A stretch of DNA of 64,000 bases from Phoronis australis (lineage: Eukaryota > Phoronida > Phoronidae): the NCBI GenBank assembly GCA_002633005.1, contig NMRA01000213.1, forward strand, positions 525,529 to 589,528. Direction: 5' to 3'. A model generated the notes under the pieces. The model had not been told where the DNA came from and did no database searches. It saw only the letters and a list, made by a program, of their open reading frames with translations. The translations under genes were made by a program, and so were the position numbers. Shown piece by piece: positions 1 through 11,769 of the stretch. The stretch's first letter is position 1. Every line of letters starts with the position of its first letter.

Positions 1-1690
1 GATATCGCCGTGAAGAGTTAGTGTACAGTAGCATGCTTCTTAGCCAAAAAGGTGCGATGTTATTTTTGACGAGTTTTGAGTCGTTGCTTTTTTACATTAA
101 AGTAGTCGCTCATGGTGGTAGATAATTGGCGTTTGCCTCGTGACATCTGACAAATGAACGAGTCTGCCCTTAACAAAAGAACAATTGCTTTAAGAACTCT
201 TTGCTTATTGACCAAAATCCCAGGTCTATTCTTAGAACGCAGGTCTTACTCACGGGTTCCAGCTTACATAATTTTTTTCGGACTAAGAAATAAATAATTT
301 CCAAGTGAGAGTTATACTATGTTGTCAGAGGTTCCTTGGTGTCTTGGGTGTTAGCGTTCTTTCAGTAACCGATTGTGTCAGGGGATTTTCAAAATAATGC
401 GATTCACACGATATGCACCCATTTTTGTCGATTGTCGAGGGATGTGTACTAAATCGGCTCACAAGTGCTTGAATTCATGCATAAATAGTGTTCATTACCG
501 ACCTCCTGACGTAGCCGTGCATATCAAAAACCAGTAGTAAATAATAGTTTTTTTTCACTCTAGCACACCAGTTTTCCTCCTCAAGTATATCTTTGCTATA
601 CAAAGAATCGTGACGTTGGTTTGACAATCTATTACTACCCATTTTGGTTAGCAATTTAACAGGCTTACACATGAATGATACCACTACTTACATGTATTCA
701 TGCCGCCCACATTCACCTCGAACATTTGTTTTTTTACTACCAGTAAGCAAGAGCTACTTATAAAATTTATTTTGTACATTTTCTATTTCCTTCCTATAGC
801 ATGTTCCCCATAATTTAGCATCATAAAAAGTACATGTATTAGGGATATCACAGAATCAAAGCGTTCGAAGGCTATTTTGACATTATGACTTGAGCTGAAA
901 TGTATATCACATAGATAGTGCTTAATAACACCGGGGCTGTATGTGTTTGCTGGGCTATAGTGTCATAGCATCTTGACCGATTCAGTCTACATGAGAATAC
1001 ACCTTCCAATTTCCGCAATACGTCCCCCGCCTCTCATTTTAAACATTGCGATGAGAATACTGTGACAATTAAGTGTCAGTGTTCATAACAAGGACCACGA
1101 TGAGGCACAACCCACCCCCAATGGATGATCGATATTTGCAAAACAGACTTTGCAATTATTGGTAAATTTCACAGTAAACTTGGAAAACTCGGATTCACGA
1201 TAGCCATGATGGCATGGGCACAGTGTAGGCATTTCGCGGTAGTAAACACTGTATGGCTGTAGTGCTCGTGCGTAGAGTGTCTATACTAACATATAATCAG
1301 TATCAAGACCCGCTATGAGGGCCTGACATCAATGGTTCTTGAAAGGGAGCAATTCGCTCGTTATCACTAAAATTTTCAATGCACTTACATGGAACGAATT
1401 CTTCATTGCAACGTAACTTTTGCGTTTGGTCGAAACACAATCCTTCGAAATGCGCCGAAGAAAAAGTAGCTGACAACAGAATCTGACACTGACGTCCCAT
1501 ACCCTTTGACGTCATTCAAAGCGACGTCATTTCTGCTCAGCTTCTACGCCCTTAGGAAACTGTAACTCAGCGACGCACCTGTCAAGTTCCAGTTACTACT
1601 AGTCCGTGAGCCAGGGGGCTGAAGCTGGATTTGCCAGATAAAGTTCTTTTCTTTGCTGTTTCAAGTAGCCTAAGTTTAAGTTACCATAAT
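1..1690. other. Left flank, no gene recognised
   Basis: AT-rich sequence with short open frames on both strands (up to about 70 codons, for example minus 475-684 and 1303-1515) that show no domain, no signal peptide and no paired splice sites. It could be an upstream intron of gene A or intergenic DNA. I looked for F5/8C, PAN and CTL exon signatures here and saw none. Confidence 0.5.
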
Positions 1691-1693
1691 TAA

Positions 1694-4600
1694 GGGATTG
1701 ACCTTCGCAACCCTCAAGAATTTTTTTAAAATATGCAAATTAAGGTCGCCATTATGCAAAATTCTACTTTTGCTTACAATTTCCTTAAAAAAGCACTGCA
1801 GCCAGATAATTTTGACGTTTTACCCATGTTTTCATGGTAACAGTATTATAGTGCAAGTTATTTGGTGAATGATGAATACATTGTTAATTTGCATAATTTA
1901 TGCAACTTAAGGACGCCATTATTCAAAATTCTTCTTGTGCTTATAGGTACTCTACCACGCACCACAGATGAACTATCATGATACATGTATTTGCATTCTT
2001 TTGGTTAGTTACATGTAGTTTAATGAAATCGGTTTGCATGTTGTTACATGATAAATTTGCATAATTAATGTAAATTTTCATAACGAATGCACATTAAGGA
2101 CGCCATTATTCAAAATTCTACTTGATGCTTATAGCTGCGGTACCAAGCACCACAGGTAAACTCTCATGATATTTGTACCTATGTTCCTATGGTCAATTAG
2201 GTTAATGAAATCAGTTTGCAAGATGCATGATGAAATAACATAATTTATGCAAATCAAGGGGGCCATTATTAATTTTTTTCTGCTCGTAACTTTCTTAATG
2301 GGGGCACTATATGTAGATTATTTGGTATTTTTACTGATGAGTTTAATGTAATCTGTCATTATATCATAAATAAAAATAATCTGTAATTTATTACACAACA
2401 TTAAAAATTCTAGTTTTTCTGATACTCAGCATATATGTAATAGATGACAAAATTGTTTAATTACATGTACATAAACCCATGAAAATAACATATCGGTTGG
2501 AGACCAGTCACCAGACATTTCAAATGCTAATTCAACACTCAGAACGTGAGCACACTACATTATAACGTGCCCAAAATATTGTGCGGGGTATAGGAAATTG
2601 ACACTTCGATTTTATCTACTTGAATTTCCTGGAATCTGACCTTAGCAGCTATACCTAATCATCACCGGTATGCAATATAGGAGCGAGATGAACACCATGC
2701 AGGATTATAGATGGTGAGAGTGATTTGTTTATGGCAACTTTCTTCCATCCATATTCCTCTGGATTTAATGCTGGTAACATTCCACCACATGACTGTCTGG
2801 TAATGGGCTCTGTTTACGTTTACATTCTCTGTGAAGGCCTCTGTTGTCGGCGAAAGTTTGGGAGAGGACATAGATTTCTTGCCATTTCTCTTCCCCATAA
2901 CAGTAGTCTCGCTCCTGACATCTTCCTGATTCTCTTTATTCCAGAACAGGCAAACATACATTTAGCGGTCTGTTTCATGACATCAGAAAAATGTGCATTA
3001 AAAGTGCCGATGTCAGACAGGTCATGTCCCGCCTTCAGTAATTAAACGATGGATCCCTTTCCAACTCCATCGTAGCATACCCCTACAGCGCATGGGCAGG
3101 GAGGAGACCTTCACAATATCGCTACATGCTTCCACTGTTAACTTTATGTCTACGACTGTTCTAAGCTCACTAGATGATTTCATGGTTGTGGTATTTGAAG
3201 GTATTCCTTGTCTTAATCCACGAAGGACAAATACATGTTTGTCATCCAAAATAACCTAAAATTTGTTAAGTTCATATTATGCACATTTCGCGTCTTGTTG
3301 CACAATAATGGAACTAGCTTCTTCGTGGGATGTCTCCAATGTCTTTAAGGGACAATGATCTTCATCAGTGATTACCTATTTGTGTTCCTAATGTACTGCT
3401 AGCCTTTCTCGAAGTCAGTTAACATTGCCTGTCCCATGCCTAATGTTTAATGTACGTTAAATGTTGGGCTAGCAATCCTGTCACTGCTAATGTTCACCAC
3501 TGCGTCTTTGGGATGGACATTGGGATCCAATAGATCGATTTTGGTTATTAACTTTTGGCATAATCGTGTAATATGCTGGGCATGTGCATCAAGACATGCC
3601 TTACTTTCTTCCCTGTGATAGGCTTTAGCACAAGATCTAATGTTACCGCTGTTCGTCTCTCCAAGATCTGTTCCAATCTTGCAGAACAAACGGCACGTTG
3701 TGCCAAAGCTTAAGAGTCTCTTCTGAGAGGGCAATTCCCTACTATTCCATCACTACTGTACATTGTAGTCGTACCTCATGAATGTGATCGCTCTGAGCCC
3801 CATTCCAGCATTCACCCAAGTCATTAAACTAATATACGTTTCTCTATGGCGTGTGGGAGCACAGAGCAATAGGCAATTTTATACTTTTTTCGGAATTTAA
3901 GGTCTCAAACTGCAGAACACACACTACACAAAATATGTTCTTACTTCATCATCAAAAAGGAGATTCTGAAATTTACCACGCTACAACCTGCAATCAGATT
4001 TCATTAAATTCATTGATCACTGAAACATGGGTAAAATTATTTATAACTAACCTCTGGTGTCTGTTGCAGCAGTTATAAGCACAAGTAGAATTTTGAATAT
4101 GGCAGCTGTAACTTGCGTAAAGTATCAATTATGCAAATTCATGATGACAATAAAAACATGAGACTATTTCGAAAATAATCTACATGTAATGCCCCTAAGG
4201 AGCAGAAACAGTATTTTGAAAACCGGTGTCCTTTATTTGTATAAATTATGGAAATTCATCATGCAACAACTTGCAAAATGATTTCACAGAAACATTATCA
4301 AAGACGTTAAAATAGTTTACTTGGGGAGCCTGATACTTCAGCAAAAAAAGAAATTTGAATAATGGCGGCATTAATTTGTATATATTATGCAAATTCACGA
4401 TGTATCCACCAGTAAACGAGGTCCATTAAATTCATTGACCACGGAAGCATACATGTAGGTGAAAACATTAAAAGTAACCTGCCTGAAGTGCTTTGTAAGG
4501 GCGTTTTAAGCAAAATATAATTTTGAATAATGGCGGTCTTAATTTGCGTTAGTTATGCAGATTTATCATGCAACAACATGCAACTTGATTTCATTAAACT

Positions 4601-5068
4601 AATTGACCATACAAACATAGGTGCAAATATCATGATAATTCACCTGTGATGATTGGTACCATAGCTATTAGTACAAGTAAATTTTTGGATAATGGCGGTC
4701 GTAATTTGTTTAAATTATGCAAATTGAAGATGAATCCACCCAAAAACTTTGACTATTAAATTGGTTGACCATGGAAACATGGGTGAAAGCATCAAAATAA
4801 CCTGCCTGCAGCTCTTGGTAAGGAAACTATAAGCAAAAATTTTTTTGCATAATGACGGCCTTAATTTGCATAAATTATGCAAAGTGACAATGTATTCACC
4901 AAAAAAACTTTCACCGTTAATTTTTTTTTACCATAAAACATGGGGAACAGCGTCAAAATTATGCAGTGCTTGGTAAAGAAATTATTAGCAAAAATAGAAA
5001 TTTGCATAATGACGACCTTAATTTGCATATATTGAAAAATACGTTAGGGTTGCGAACGGTCATCCCCC
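1694..5068. mobile_element. 3.4 kb DNA transposon with inverted subterminal tandem arrays
   Basis: The left end (GGGATTGACC...TTCGCAACCCT) matches the reverse complement of the right end (GGGGGATGACC..TTCGCAACCCT), and similarity continues through the next 50 bases. TAA flanks both ends (1691-1693 and 5069-5071) as a likely 3 bp target duplication. Inside each terminus is a tandem array of roughly 160-185 bp units that begin near the motif GGACGCCATTATTCAAAATT: about four units on the left (1746-2420) and about six in inverse orientation on the right (4090-5040). The 1.7 kb core carries a decayed minus-strand reading frame. TAA duplication and GGG termini fit PIF/Harbinger-type insertion, but no DDE transposase was seen, so the superfamily is open. 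Confidence 0.75.
2662..3734 (-). pseudogene. Decayed transposon ORF inside the 1694-5068 element
   Basis: Three minus-strand open segments (3734-3447, 3249-3022, 2961-2662) are separated by stops and frame changes. The segment at 2961-2662 contains a stretch of the form SPTTEAFTENVNVNRAHYQ, which resembles the LPPTxxAxxxHxxRAxYQ motif I associate with a widespread uncharacterised transposon-borne protein. The segment at 3734-3447 carries an FGTT motif and an acidic DPN..VVNISSDRIASP stretch consistent with the same kind of protein. Family naming rests on remembered motif resemblance only. The frame is broken and should not be functional. Confidence 0.4.
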
Positions 5069-5071
5069 TAA

Positions 5072-6354
5072 ATCATGATTAACAATGCATAGGCTATATA
5101 AACCGGTAAGGAAAAAACTTTATCCGGCAAATCCAGGTTAAGTAAAAGCAGCATTTGACTCCCGGACTATGGAGTCCCCAGAAAATCACCTTTTTATGTT
5201 TGAAAAAGGCAGCTAACCACGGCTCTTTTTGCAACCTCTGAATACTGCCATCACAAAAACAATGACGAATACTGTAATCCACTCATGACGTAGCCCAAAA
5301 ACAATTGTTTATATATTTGTTTGTAATAGCTTAACGAAAGGCTGTTAAATCTCACAGTATTTGTTAATATCTTTATTCAGAGTCTTATACGCGATAGTAA
5401 ATCAAAAGCTCAAATAGCTTTACATCACAAGAATTTACTTACTGACTGACTTCTAGATTAACCAAGGTACAGGCGAGGTTCAGGTAACTCGGCCAAGTTT
5501 ATGTGCAACGTTACGCCTAAGATGTTCGAACTTTCTTTCGGTGCGCGATAATCATCCATAATGTAGTACCAGGACCACCTCGACCTGTTGCAATAGATAG
5601 TCTTTGCGCTTTTACACATTTCATTACCATATTACGTCGTTGAATGACTTTCCCATAAGACTTGCCTTCATCGAATCTGCTCCGGTTCACGTCTGGTGGT
5701 TCAAAACAGAAAGTAACGTAAGAACATGATCTGAAATAGCGGACCTTGAGCGCGCTATCGTTGTCACGGAAATAAATCCACGAGCGGCTACCAAAGTTCC
5801 CGTTCTACTAAACTTAGGGAAAGAGTACGTTAATGTGAATGGATATAATTTCACATTTTTAATTTTTGCTTTCTGGTGTATAGTCGTGTACAATACGCTA
5901 CATGCACATGTAACGTTGAGAAACTCTTTTAGTTTACAGTGTGACTTATTAAACTGTATTTATTGTTGTAATTACACATCCGTCGGTTCCTCGCACATTC
6001 CCCAGAATCCACCATTCACTGAAGAGAAGAAGAGACGATTACACACTGCCAGAAACGATATTTATAACGGTGGTAGGTCTTTGATTTGATTTGATTTGGT
6101 CGCGTTTTTTCTGTTTTTTGGTTTCAAACTTTTCGAATCTACTCTCTTAATTGCAAAAAAAAACAGGGAAAGGCCAACCGAACTCACGGACGTACTCAAT
6201 GGTCATGCAAGTCAGCGCTTGTTCTATGTTCAGATCCAGTCGAACTTTTGTAGGCTGGGTCGAGGGGGTCTTGGGATATGAGAGTTGAGGTGTTTTTAGA
6301 ACAATCCCTTTGAAATTGCGAAATCACTCCTTGAGTTGCGTTAAATATTTACAG
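5072..6354. other. Spacer or intron before the gene A TSP1 exon
   Basis: No domain-bearing exon recognised. An open frame at 5835-6089 has a hydrophobic stretch (FTFLIFAFWCIVV) but no ATG upstream of it and no clear donor. The stretch ends in a polypyrimidine-poor but usable acceptor (ATTTACAG) directly before the TSP1 exon at 6355. Confidence 0.45.
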
Positions 6355-6576
6355 GTTCAACGCTTTCAGTTCAGCAGCCAATCGACGGGAGCTGGGGTGA
6401 GTTTGGAGCTTGGACATCTTGTTTACTGAGTGAAAATCGTACGCGAACCAAATTGTGCAATAATCCAGCTCCAAGTGGTGGCGGAGTAGATTGCCAGGAA
6501 GATAGCACTAGTACGGAGACCCAGGCTTGTCCAGCTCAGGCAACGTTGAGGATGAGCTTTTACGACAAAGTTTCTG
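6355..6576 (+). CDS. Gene A exon: thrombospondin type-1 repeat
   Basis: A 222-base exon between acceptor TTTACAG and donor GTAAGA, phase 1 at both ends, encoding about 74 residues. It reads PIDGSWGEFGAWTSC, then RTRTKLCNNPAPSGGG, then a cysteine pair ending in QACPAQ. This is the TSP1 layout: WxxW-like tryptophans, the RTR basic strand, CNNPAPxxGG, and a terminal CP. The usual CSxSCG core is altered to SCLLSEN, so one canonical cysteine position differs. After the domain come about 14 extra residues (ATLRMSFYDKVS) leading into the WSC exon. TSP1 repeats mediate binding to matrix or cell-surface glycans. The downstream neighbours are two WSC exons in matching phase. Upstream exons of this gene were not found. 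Confidence 0.75.
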
Positions 6577-7262
6577 GTAAGAACACATGCGCGTACAGAG
6601 CCTAAAAAATGGAAAGCTCGAATTTTTGAGAATGTGGACCTTTTACTAAGATTTACAAGGTACGATCAAGGCTATGAATTGTTGAATTGGTGGTTCCTGC
6701 TCTTTGATAGAAGTTTTCTACTTTTTGTTTTTTTGAGGCGGAACTTTTTGCACACTTTGCCAAATAGGGGCCCCCGAGCCCACCCTAGGTGAGCGCATGG
6801 AACATGTTAAACTATTTATCATATACTAAAATAACACACGTGAGTATAAGGTGTGTGTTCCCAAGCATTCATTACGGGATTTCAAGAAGCTGCATCCGTC
6901 CACTAGTAGGCCCACTTTGTCAAAGTAGATATACGCATGAACATTTTGAGACATCCATTATGAGAATAGAAGCAAATTCTAATACTATAGGGCTATAACG
7001 TTCTAATGCGTAATTATTGCTGTTTCTGAGATTCCATACGTCCCTGTACGTCTTTCTGTTTCCACACTACATGTACATGTATCTGGACTATGAATAAACC
7101 GATTAAAATATTTAAACGCCCAACTGAATCACAGTTATGAAAGTTACACGTGACTGATAACAGTGGATATTTTGCTGAAGCCTATAGACTTTTTATGCAT
7201 TTCAGTGAATATATTTTACATGACCCAGACAGCTACAAAATGTTTTTATTGTTTTCTTCAAG

Positions 7263-7541
7263 CAATCGATTTAGGCTGCTATGCTGACAGGAAGTCGCGT
7301 GATATCCCAACCTTCCTTAAGGTATCTGCACTAACACCATCAAAGTGCCGCAGTGCGTGTCAGGCTGCTGGCTTCAAGTACGCAGCACTTCAAAATGGCA
7401 ATGAATGCTACTGTGGGAACTCTTTCGGTAGCTATGGAAAAGCTCCCGATTCCCAGTGTAGTGATGTTTGCGTAGGTGACTTAACGAAAAGGTGTGGTGG
7501 GCCGTGGAGAAACTGGGTGATGCATGCTTGGAAATATGCAG
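7263..7541 (+). CDS. Gene A exon: WSC domain 1
   Basis: A 279-base exon (93 residues), acceptor TTCTTCAAG, donor GTAGAT, phase 1-1. The translation has the WSC signature: LGCYADR near the start, then ALTPSKCRSACQAAGFKYAA, ECYCGNSFG, a spacer, SQCSDVCVGD and KRCGG. Eight cysteines sit at the family's spacing. WSC domains are extracellular, putatively carbohydrate-binding modules first named in yeast stress sensors and present in polycystin-1 and Kremen-type animal proteins. The exon is closely similar to the next one at 7786, so the pair probably arose by exon duplication. If the donor were not used, translation would run to a stop at 7613-7615. Confidence 0.85.
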
Positions 7542-7785
7542 GTAGATGTATAGTCTTTGTCCTGCTAATGGTTGAAATGATACCAAGGCAAAATGTTCTA
7601 AAGTGTAAATATTGACGCTTGTGAGATTGTAGACGGTCCTGTCTGTTTCCAGGTGACGCTCAATAAACATAGTGAAATAGAAAAATATACCGAGCACATC
7701 ATGGTTACGTGAGTTAAGAATGCGTACTAATACCGAATGTAGATGATCCAGACATTTTCAAATCAATTTTATTGTTCTATTTTAG

Positions 7786-8058
7786 ATATCGAATATGGCT
7801 GCTATGAGAACATATGGCCGTATGATCAACCTACGTCCCTTGACATACCTGCACTCACGCCATTAAAGTGTCGGAGCGCGTGTCAGGCTGCCGGGTTCAA
7901 GTACGCAGCAGTTCAAAGTGGCATCAGGTGTTTGTGTGGGAACTCTTTCGGTCGCAATTACAAAGTACACGATTCTGAGTGTAGTAGTGCTTGTGCGGGT
8001 GACGACTCGCAGAAGTGTGGTGGGCCAGGGATAAACTGGGTGATGCAAGCTTCGTCAG
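7786..8058 (+). CDS. Gene A exon: WSC domain 2
   Basis: A 273-base exon (91 residues), acceptor CTATTTTAG, donor GTACGT, phase 1-1. It contains YGCYEN, ALTPLKCRSACQAAGFKYAA, RCLCGNSFG, SECSSACAGDD and KCGGPG, a complete WSC cysteine set in which the usual CYCGN has become CLCGN. The CRSACQAAGFKYAA stretch matches WSC 1 exactly, showing recent duplication. Two ends are possible: splicing at 8059 to a further phase-1 exon, or read-through to the stop TAA at 8064-8066 with an AATAAA 80 bases later. I favour this as the last visible exon of gene A, because gene B starts with its own signal peptide downstream. Confidence 0.85.
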
Positions 8059-8145
8059 GTACGTAAATTTATTTGACGAAAGTATTCTTTGTGTTCCCCT
8101 GTGTTCGAAGCTTTCAATGGTCGGGTACTCTTAACCGAACCAGTT

Positions 8146-8151
8146 AATAAA
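8146..8151 (+). promoter_or_regulatory. Possible polyadenylation signal of gene A
   Basis: AATAAA lies 80 bases after an in-frame stop that would end gene A by read-through of the WSC 2 exon. The hexamer is common in AT-rich DNA, so this is only suggestive. Confidence 0.3.
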
Positions 8152-8563
8152 TTTACATGTACATTTGTCTTATTTCTAAACTAATACGACATTATTTAGT
8201 TCCCTCGGTAGTAAAAAGTTGCGTTCCTTGTGGCGAGATTGCTCTTTTGCTATCCTGAATAAAAGTCTCGTGCCGGCACGTGCATCAAGGTTTTATTTGC
8301 TCTAATTGTAAATGATATTTAAACACGGTGGCAGTTGTGGTGCAGATTATCCTGTTTTAAGCTCTCCGCCGTACTACTGACTTAACTAAGTCGAATAATG
8401 CTCTCTGGAATCGCTAACCCTACGTCCCCTCCACTGCATCTATCTCTCAAGTCGAATCCAATTGGTGAATGAAACGTGTTTCGTTCATGTTAATGGCATA
8501 AAATTTCGGAGAGCTGTGTTTCTTAACACTAATAGCTTAAATGGTGTAAGATACTAAAATTAC

Positions 8564-9330
8564 TTGGATGATAGCCCCAGTGAAGACAGCGCAGGCCTTC
8601 AAAATTTGTTTAACAAATTCGAAAAGCACATTGTCGACAATGTGAACATAACATATCAAAGATATCTGTTCAGTTCTCTAACACAGTGTCATGGGGAACC
8701 CTTTGATACATTTTATCAAGGCACGTTACTACGTATTGAAGCTCATTTACGCACAGCACGAGACCGTGGGGAATGACTGGCGAAATAAAGCAATTCGTTT
8801 TACGGTGTGATGCATGCCTGACCAACAACAGAGCTCAACACAAGGAAGCCACGCTTTCAAACGACACACTCTCTCGTCCCTGGGAAAACACTCCCAGTCA
8901 AACGGAAAAAAATCGAGTCAGACGTAAAGGCAACAAAGACTTTGACTGTCAACAGCGCAAAATAGCCAACAACAAGTAGTGGATAGCAGCCAAGCTCGAC
9001 GGCTACTCGGTCGCCGGACACGCTCCCTGGAACCTGTCTCAGCCAGAGTTGGTAGCCCCACCGTCGCCAGGTGTCACACTTGTATAAGAACGACATTGAC
9101 ATTGTGGTAGACATCGCTTGTTAACAAGCTCAACGTTAAGATAAACGTGCTAAGGACCCTCTTACTTCCTGGATGGTTTCAACCAAATCAACTTGGCCAG
9201 CTTAGCAGAAAGGGGTGTGAGAAGCGAGTTGTGACAAAGCAACTGGTTGGCAGATCCTACGGAGAACATTTTCAAAGCGGGTGCTATAAACACAATCGAG
9301 TTCCCTTCCCGAGTCATGTGAACCTCCACC
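8564..9330 (+). pseudogene. Ty3/gypsy retrotransposon remnant (gag fused to integrase parts)
   Basis: The open frame 8564-8776 looks like the gag core of Ty3/gypsy elements: FNKFEKHIVDN, then VNITYQRYLFSSLTQ, then GEPFDTFYQ. A second frame starting at 8773 reads EIKQFVLRCDACLTNN followed by LSRPWEN, which matches the CxxC end of the integrase zinc-binding region and the start of the catalytic core. A third frame near 8990 gives SQARRLLGRRTRSLEP, and the frame at 9210-9320 gives VVTKQLVGRSY followed by HNRVPFP; both resemble the integrase C-terminal region. Protease, reverse transcriptase and RNase H are missing and the frames are shifted, so this is an internally deleted, dead copy lying between genes A and B. 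Confidence 0.65.
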
Positions 9331-9924
9331 AACTACACTGGGTGATGCGCCTTCTGAAGTGCAACCCGGCGTCGCCGTAACTACCCCCACCGCGTTACTG
9401 TACCTACATGTAGTTATACACATTTTTATGTTTTGATTTTTCTTTTTCGAGAGGATGTTTCAACATTATTTAGTCTCCTCGCTGGTCAATAAATGACGTT
9501 GCTAGTGTCAAATTTGCCTATTTCTCGTTCCGGCCAGTACGTTAATATTTTATTCTGCCTAATTGCAACTCATCTTGAGTAATAAACATCGACACGGTTG
9601 GTTTTGACATGGATAACGCTCTCAAACTAGTAACCCTTGAGACACTGTATGCGCTATGAGGATTCTTGACTTGTCTTATATTTATGGCATCCATATTTTA
9701 CAATACTCTGGTTGACAGTGTTTTCCCTGGATGCCTGTATTTCCCTATCCTGAAACATATTTTAGCGGTGCGAGTTAATTGAGTTTACTTAAAGTGTGTA
9801 ATGAGTTTCTGGGGATTGCTAAAGTATAATTACCACAAAGCAATTAGTGGTAAACACTCCTAATATACCAATAGCAAAATATTGGATAGTTGGCTGGAAA
9901 CAAGTAAACTTTCCCACACTCTGT

Positions 9925-10231
9925 ATGCTGTTATTATATTACGGCTCGCTTTGCATTGTTTCAGTATGTAGCGGCACGAACAGACTCCAACTAATTGCTG
10001 TAGACAATGTGACGTTCCGCCGACGTGGCATTGAAACGGTCAAAAGTGTAAACAGTGAACTACACTGCGCCGTCTTGTGCATGAATGACGCAAAGTGCAA
10101 GTCTGCGGATTACTCCAACGGGACATCTACATGCACCTTCTTAGATGTCACGTGGGATGACCAGATATTGTCTCCCGACTCTCTGGCAAGGAATTCTCAG
10201 ATGGCACATTTAGAATCTCGTTGTACTTTAG
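9925..10231 (+). CDS. Gene B exon 1: signal peptide and PAN/apple domain
   Basis: The start was chosen at the first in-frame ATG, which opens a clear signal peptide (MLLLYYGSLCIVSVCSG). A PAN/apple-like module follows: RLQLIAVDN, an ELHCAVLCMNDAKCKSADYS core, TCTFLDVTW, and a final SRCTLG. The cysteine order and the CKSADxS motif fit the PAN fold, an adhesion or glycan-binding module. The donor is GTAAAT, phase 1. A possible phase-1 acceptor (GCATTGTTTCAG, ending 9964) could instead make the PAN part an internal exon spliced from gene A, but the signal peptide and the same layout in gene C favour a new gene start. Similar PAN exons occur at 22942 and 45438. Confidence 0.75.
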
Positions 10232-11191
10232 GTAAATTATCATAAAACTGTTTTGACACTGTTGATTGTGTATTAAAAATAACATAGAGATTACAACAAA
10301 AAACGAACAATAAAATGAAATCATAACAGAAAGTCAAAGAGCATCCCGTGAGATTCGTTGCTCTTGATAAACGAGTCCACACTGAAGGCGCGTTGCTCGC
10401 CCACCCAGTTCATGTTGGGAACTGGTCAAGATTCGAAACGAAACGACAGTATATATACACTTCAAAAACACATTTTTCTGGTCTCTAGTTTAGCTTCAGT
10501 GAGCCTGAACATGTCTCTTGGTGTCTCAAAACATGTTTGCTGATCACAAGAGACAGAGACGCTGATCAAAGGGGTTGTTGCTCATAATCTTAGCGACTGG
10601 AGATGCACCTGACCGTGCTTTTCCGTAAAGAGCAGTTCTCGTTAAAAGTTTTTCATGCAGTAAATCATATCAGATATGCTCACTGTCCAAGCTGATTTTT
10701 GAATAATGTCCCTGGTAGAAGGAACGTGTAGCGTGGTATGTCATATGGTGCGGTTGTAGAACGACTTATAATCCGGAGCAAAAAGATAGTAGACGTACAT
10801 GTACTGTATACACCTGTATATACAAATACGATATAATGAGGTCGCTTCATTTTAACTGAACTTGGAGTAGACAAAACTTACTGAATGTTTACCATAGAGA
10901 GGGGGAACCAACAGTGGCGGATACAGGGTGTGGAATGCGAGTGCACTACATTAATCTTTGAAGACAAATTGTCTTCGTGAACGATAAAAGGGCACGCCGA
11001 CCGCAGCAAGCTGTCAGATTATCGAACACCCGATCACCTGCGTGACATTTCCTTGATTCTAAATTGGATGGCCCATATCCGACAAACCTATGCTGCTCAC
11101 GCTATCTGGAAAAAGGTTGTTGTTCACATGTAGACGTCGCGACATCTTTCAGGTCACCAGTATCTATCATCTACATGTATGTCTATTGCAG
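10232..11191. other. Gene B intron 1
   Basis: Runs from donor GTAAAT to acceptor TCTATTGCAG. Short open frames on both strands have no recognisable domain. No mobile element was identified. Confidence 0.5.
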
Positions 11192-11372
11192 ATCTGGGCT
11201 GCCCACCCGGGTTTCATCTTTACGACAACTCCAAATGTTACGCTTTAACAGGGTCAGATTCTCTGAAGGTAGCCTTCTCAGAAGCGACAGACTATTGCTA
11301 CGCCAGAGCAAGTCAACCGGTATTTGTAGATGACGTCGGAGAGAATAATGACATTATTGCTTTCACAAATAA
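11192..11372 (+). CDS. Gene B exon 2: C-type lectin domain, N-terminal half
   Basis: A 181-base exon, phase 1 in and phase 2 out (donor GTACGT). It encodes GCPPGFHLYDNSKCYALTG, the N-terminal cysteine hairpin of a long-form C-type lectin fold, then SEATDYCYARASQPVFVDD, the first helix with its conserved cysteine. The phase-2 break falls at the same place in the CTL of genes C (24165) and D (48196). The domain continues in the exon at 13808. Sugar binding cannot be assumed; see the second half for calcium-site residues. Confidence 0.8.
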
Positions 11373-11747
11373 GTACGTTAAATAACACCTGTGTGTAGCA
11401 CATTTTGGACGAATTCTCATAGAAAAAACAGTGAACTGAATATGCTGTATACGCGCACGGCAAAATTAAACAAACCTGGATCTTTTTGGATGAATTTTAA
11501 ATCATACTGGAGTTCGTGAAACCACTTATCCATTTTTCTTGGGGTTTTATGACCATCAAAAACATTTACGCGCGACAACTTTTGGAGTCTGCAAGCTTTG
11601 ACGAACCCGGGGACACGCAGTCAAAGGACTTGGCCTCAATCCTTGCCTTTTATAGCCGCGTAGTTTTGTATTTGAGCTCGGTAAAATACTAGAGTGGCTG
11701 CAGTTGACTGGCATGTGCCAGCCAGAGCTGAAAAGAAACTAGCCAGC

Positions 11748-11769
11748 CAGCTACATGTACATGTAGCTG
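11748..11769. repeat. Perfect 22 bp palindrome containing ACATGT repeats
   Basis: A perfect inverted repeat centred on GTAC, flanked by CAGC and GCTG arms, in gene B intron 2. It is one of the longest examples of the TACATGTA-type palindromes scattered through the window. A local repeat of CAGCCAG lies just upstream. Confidence 0.7.
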
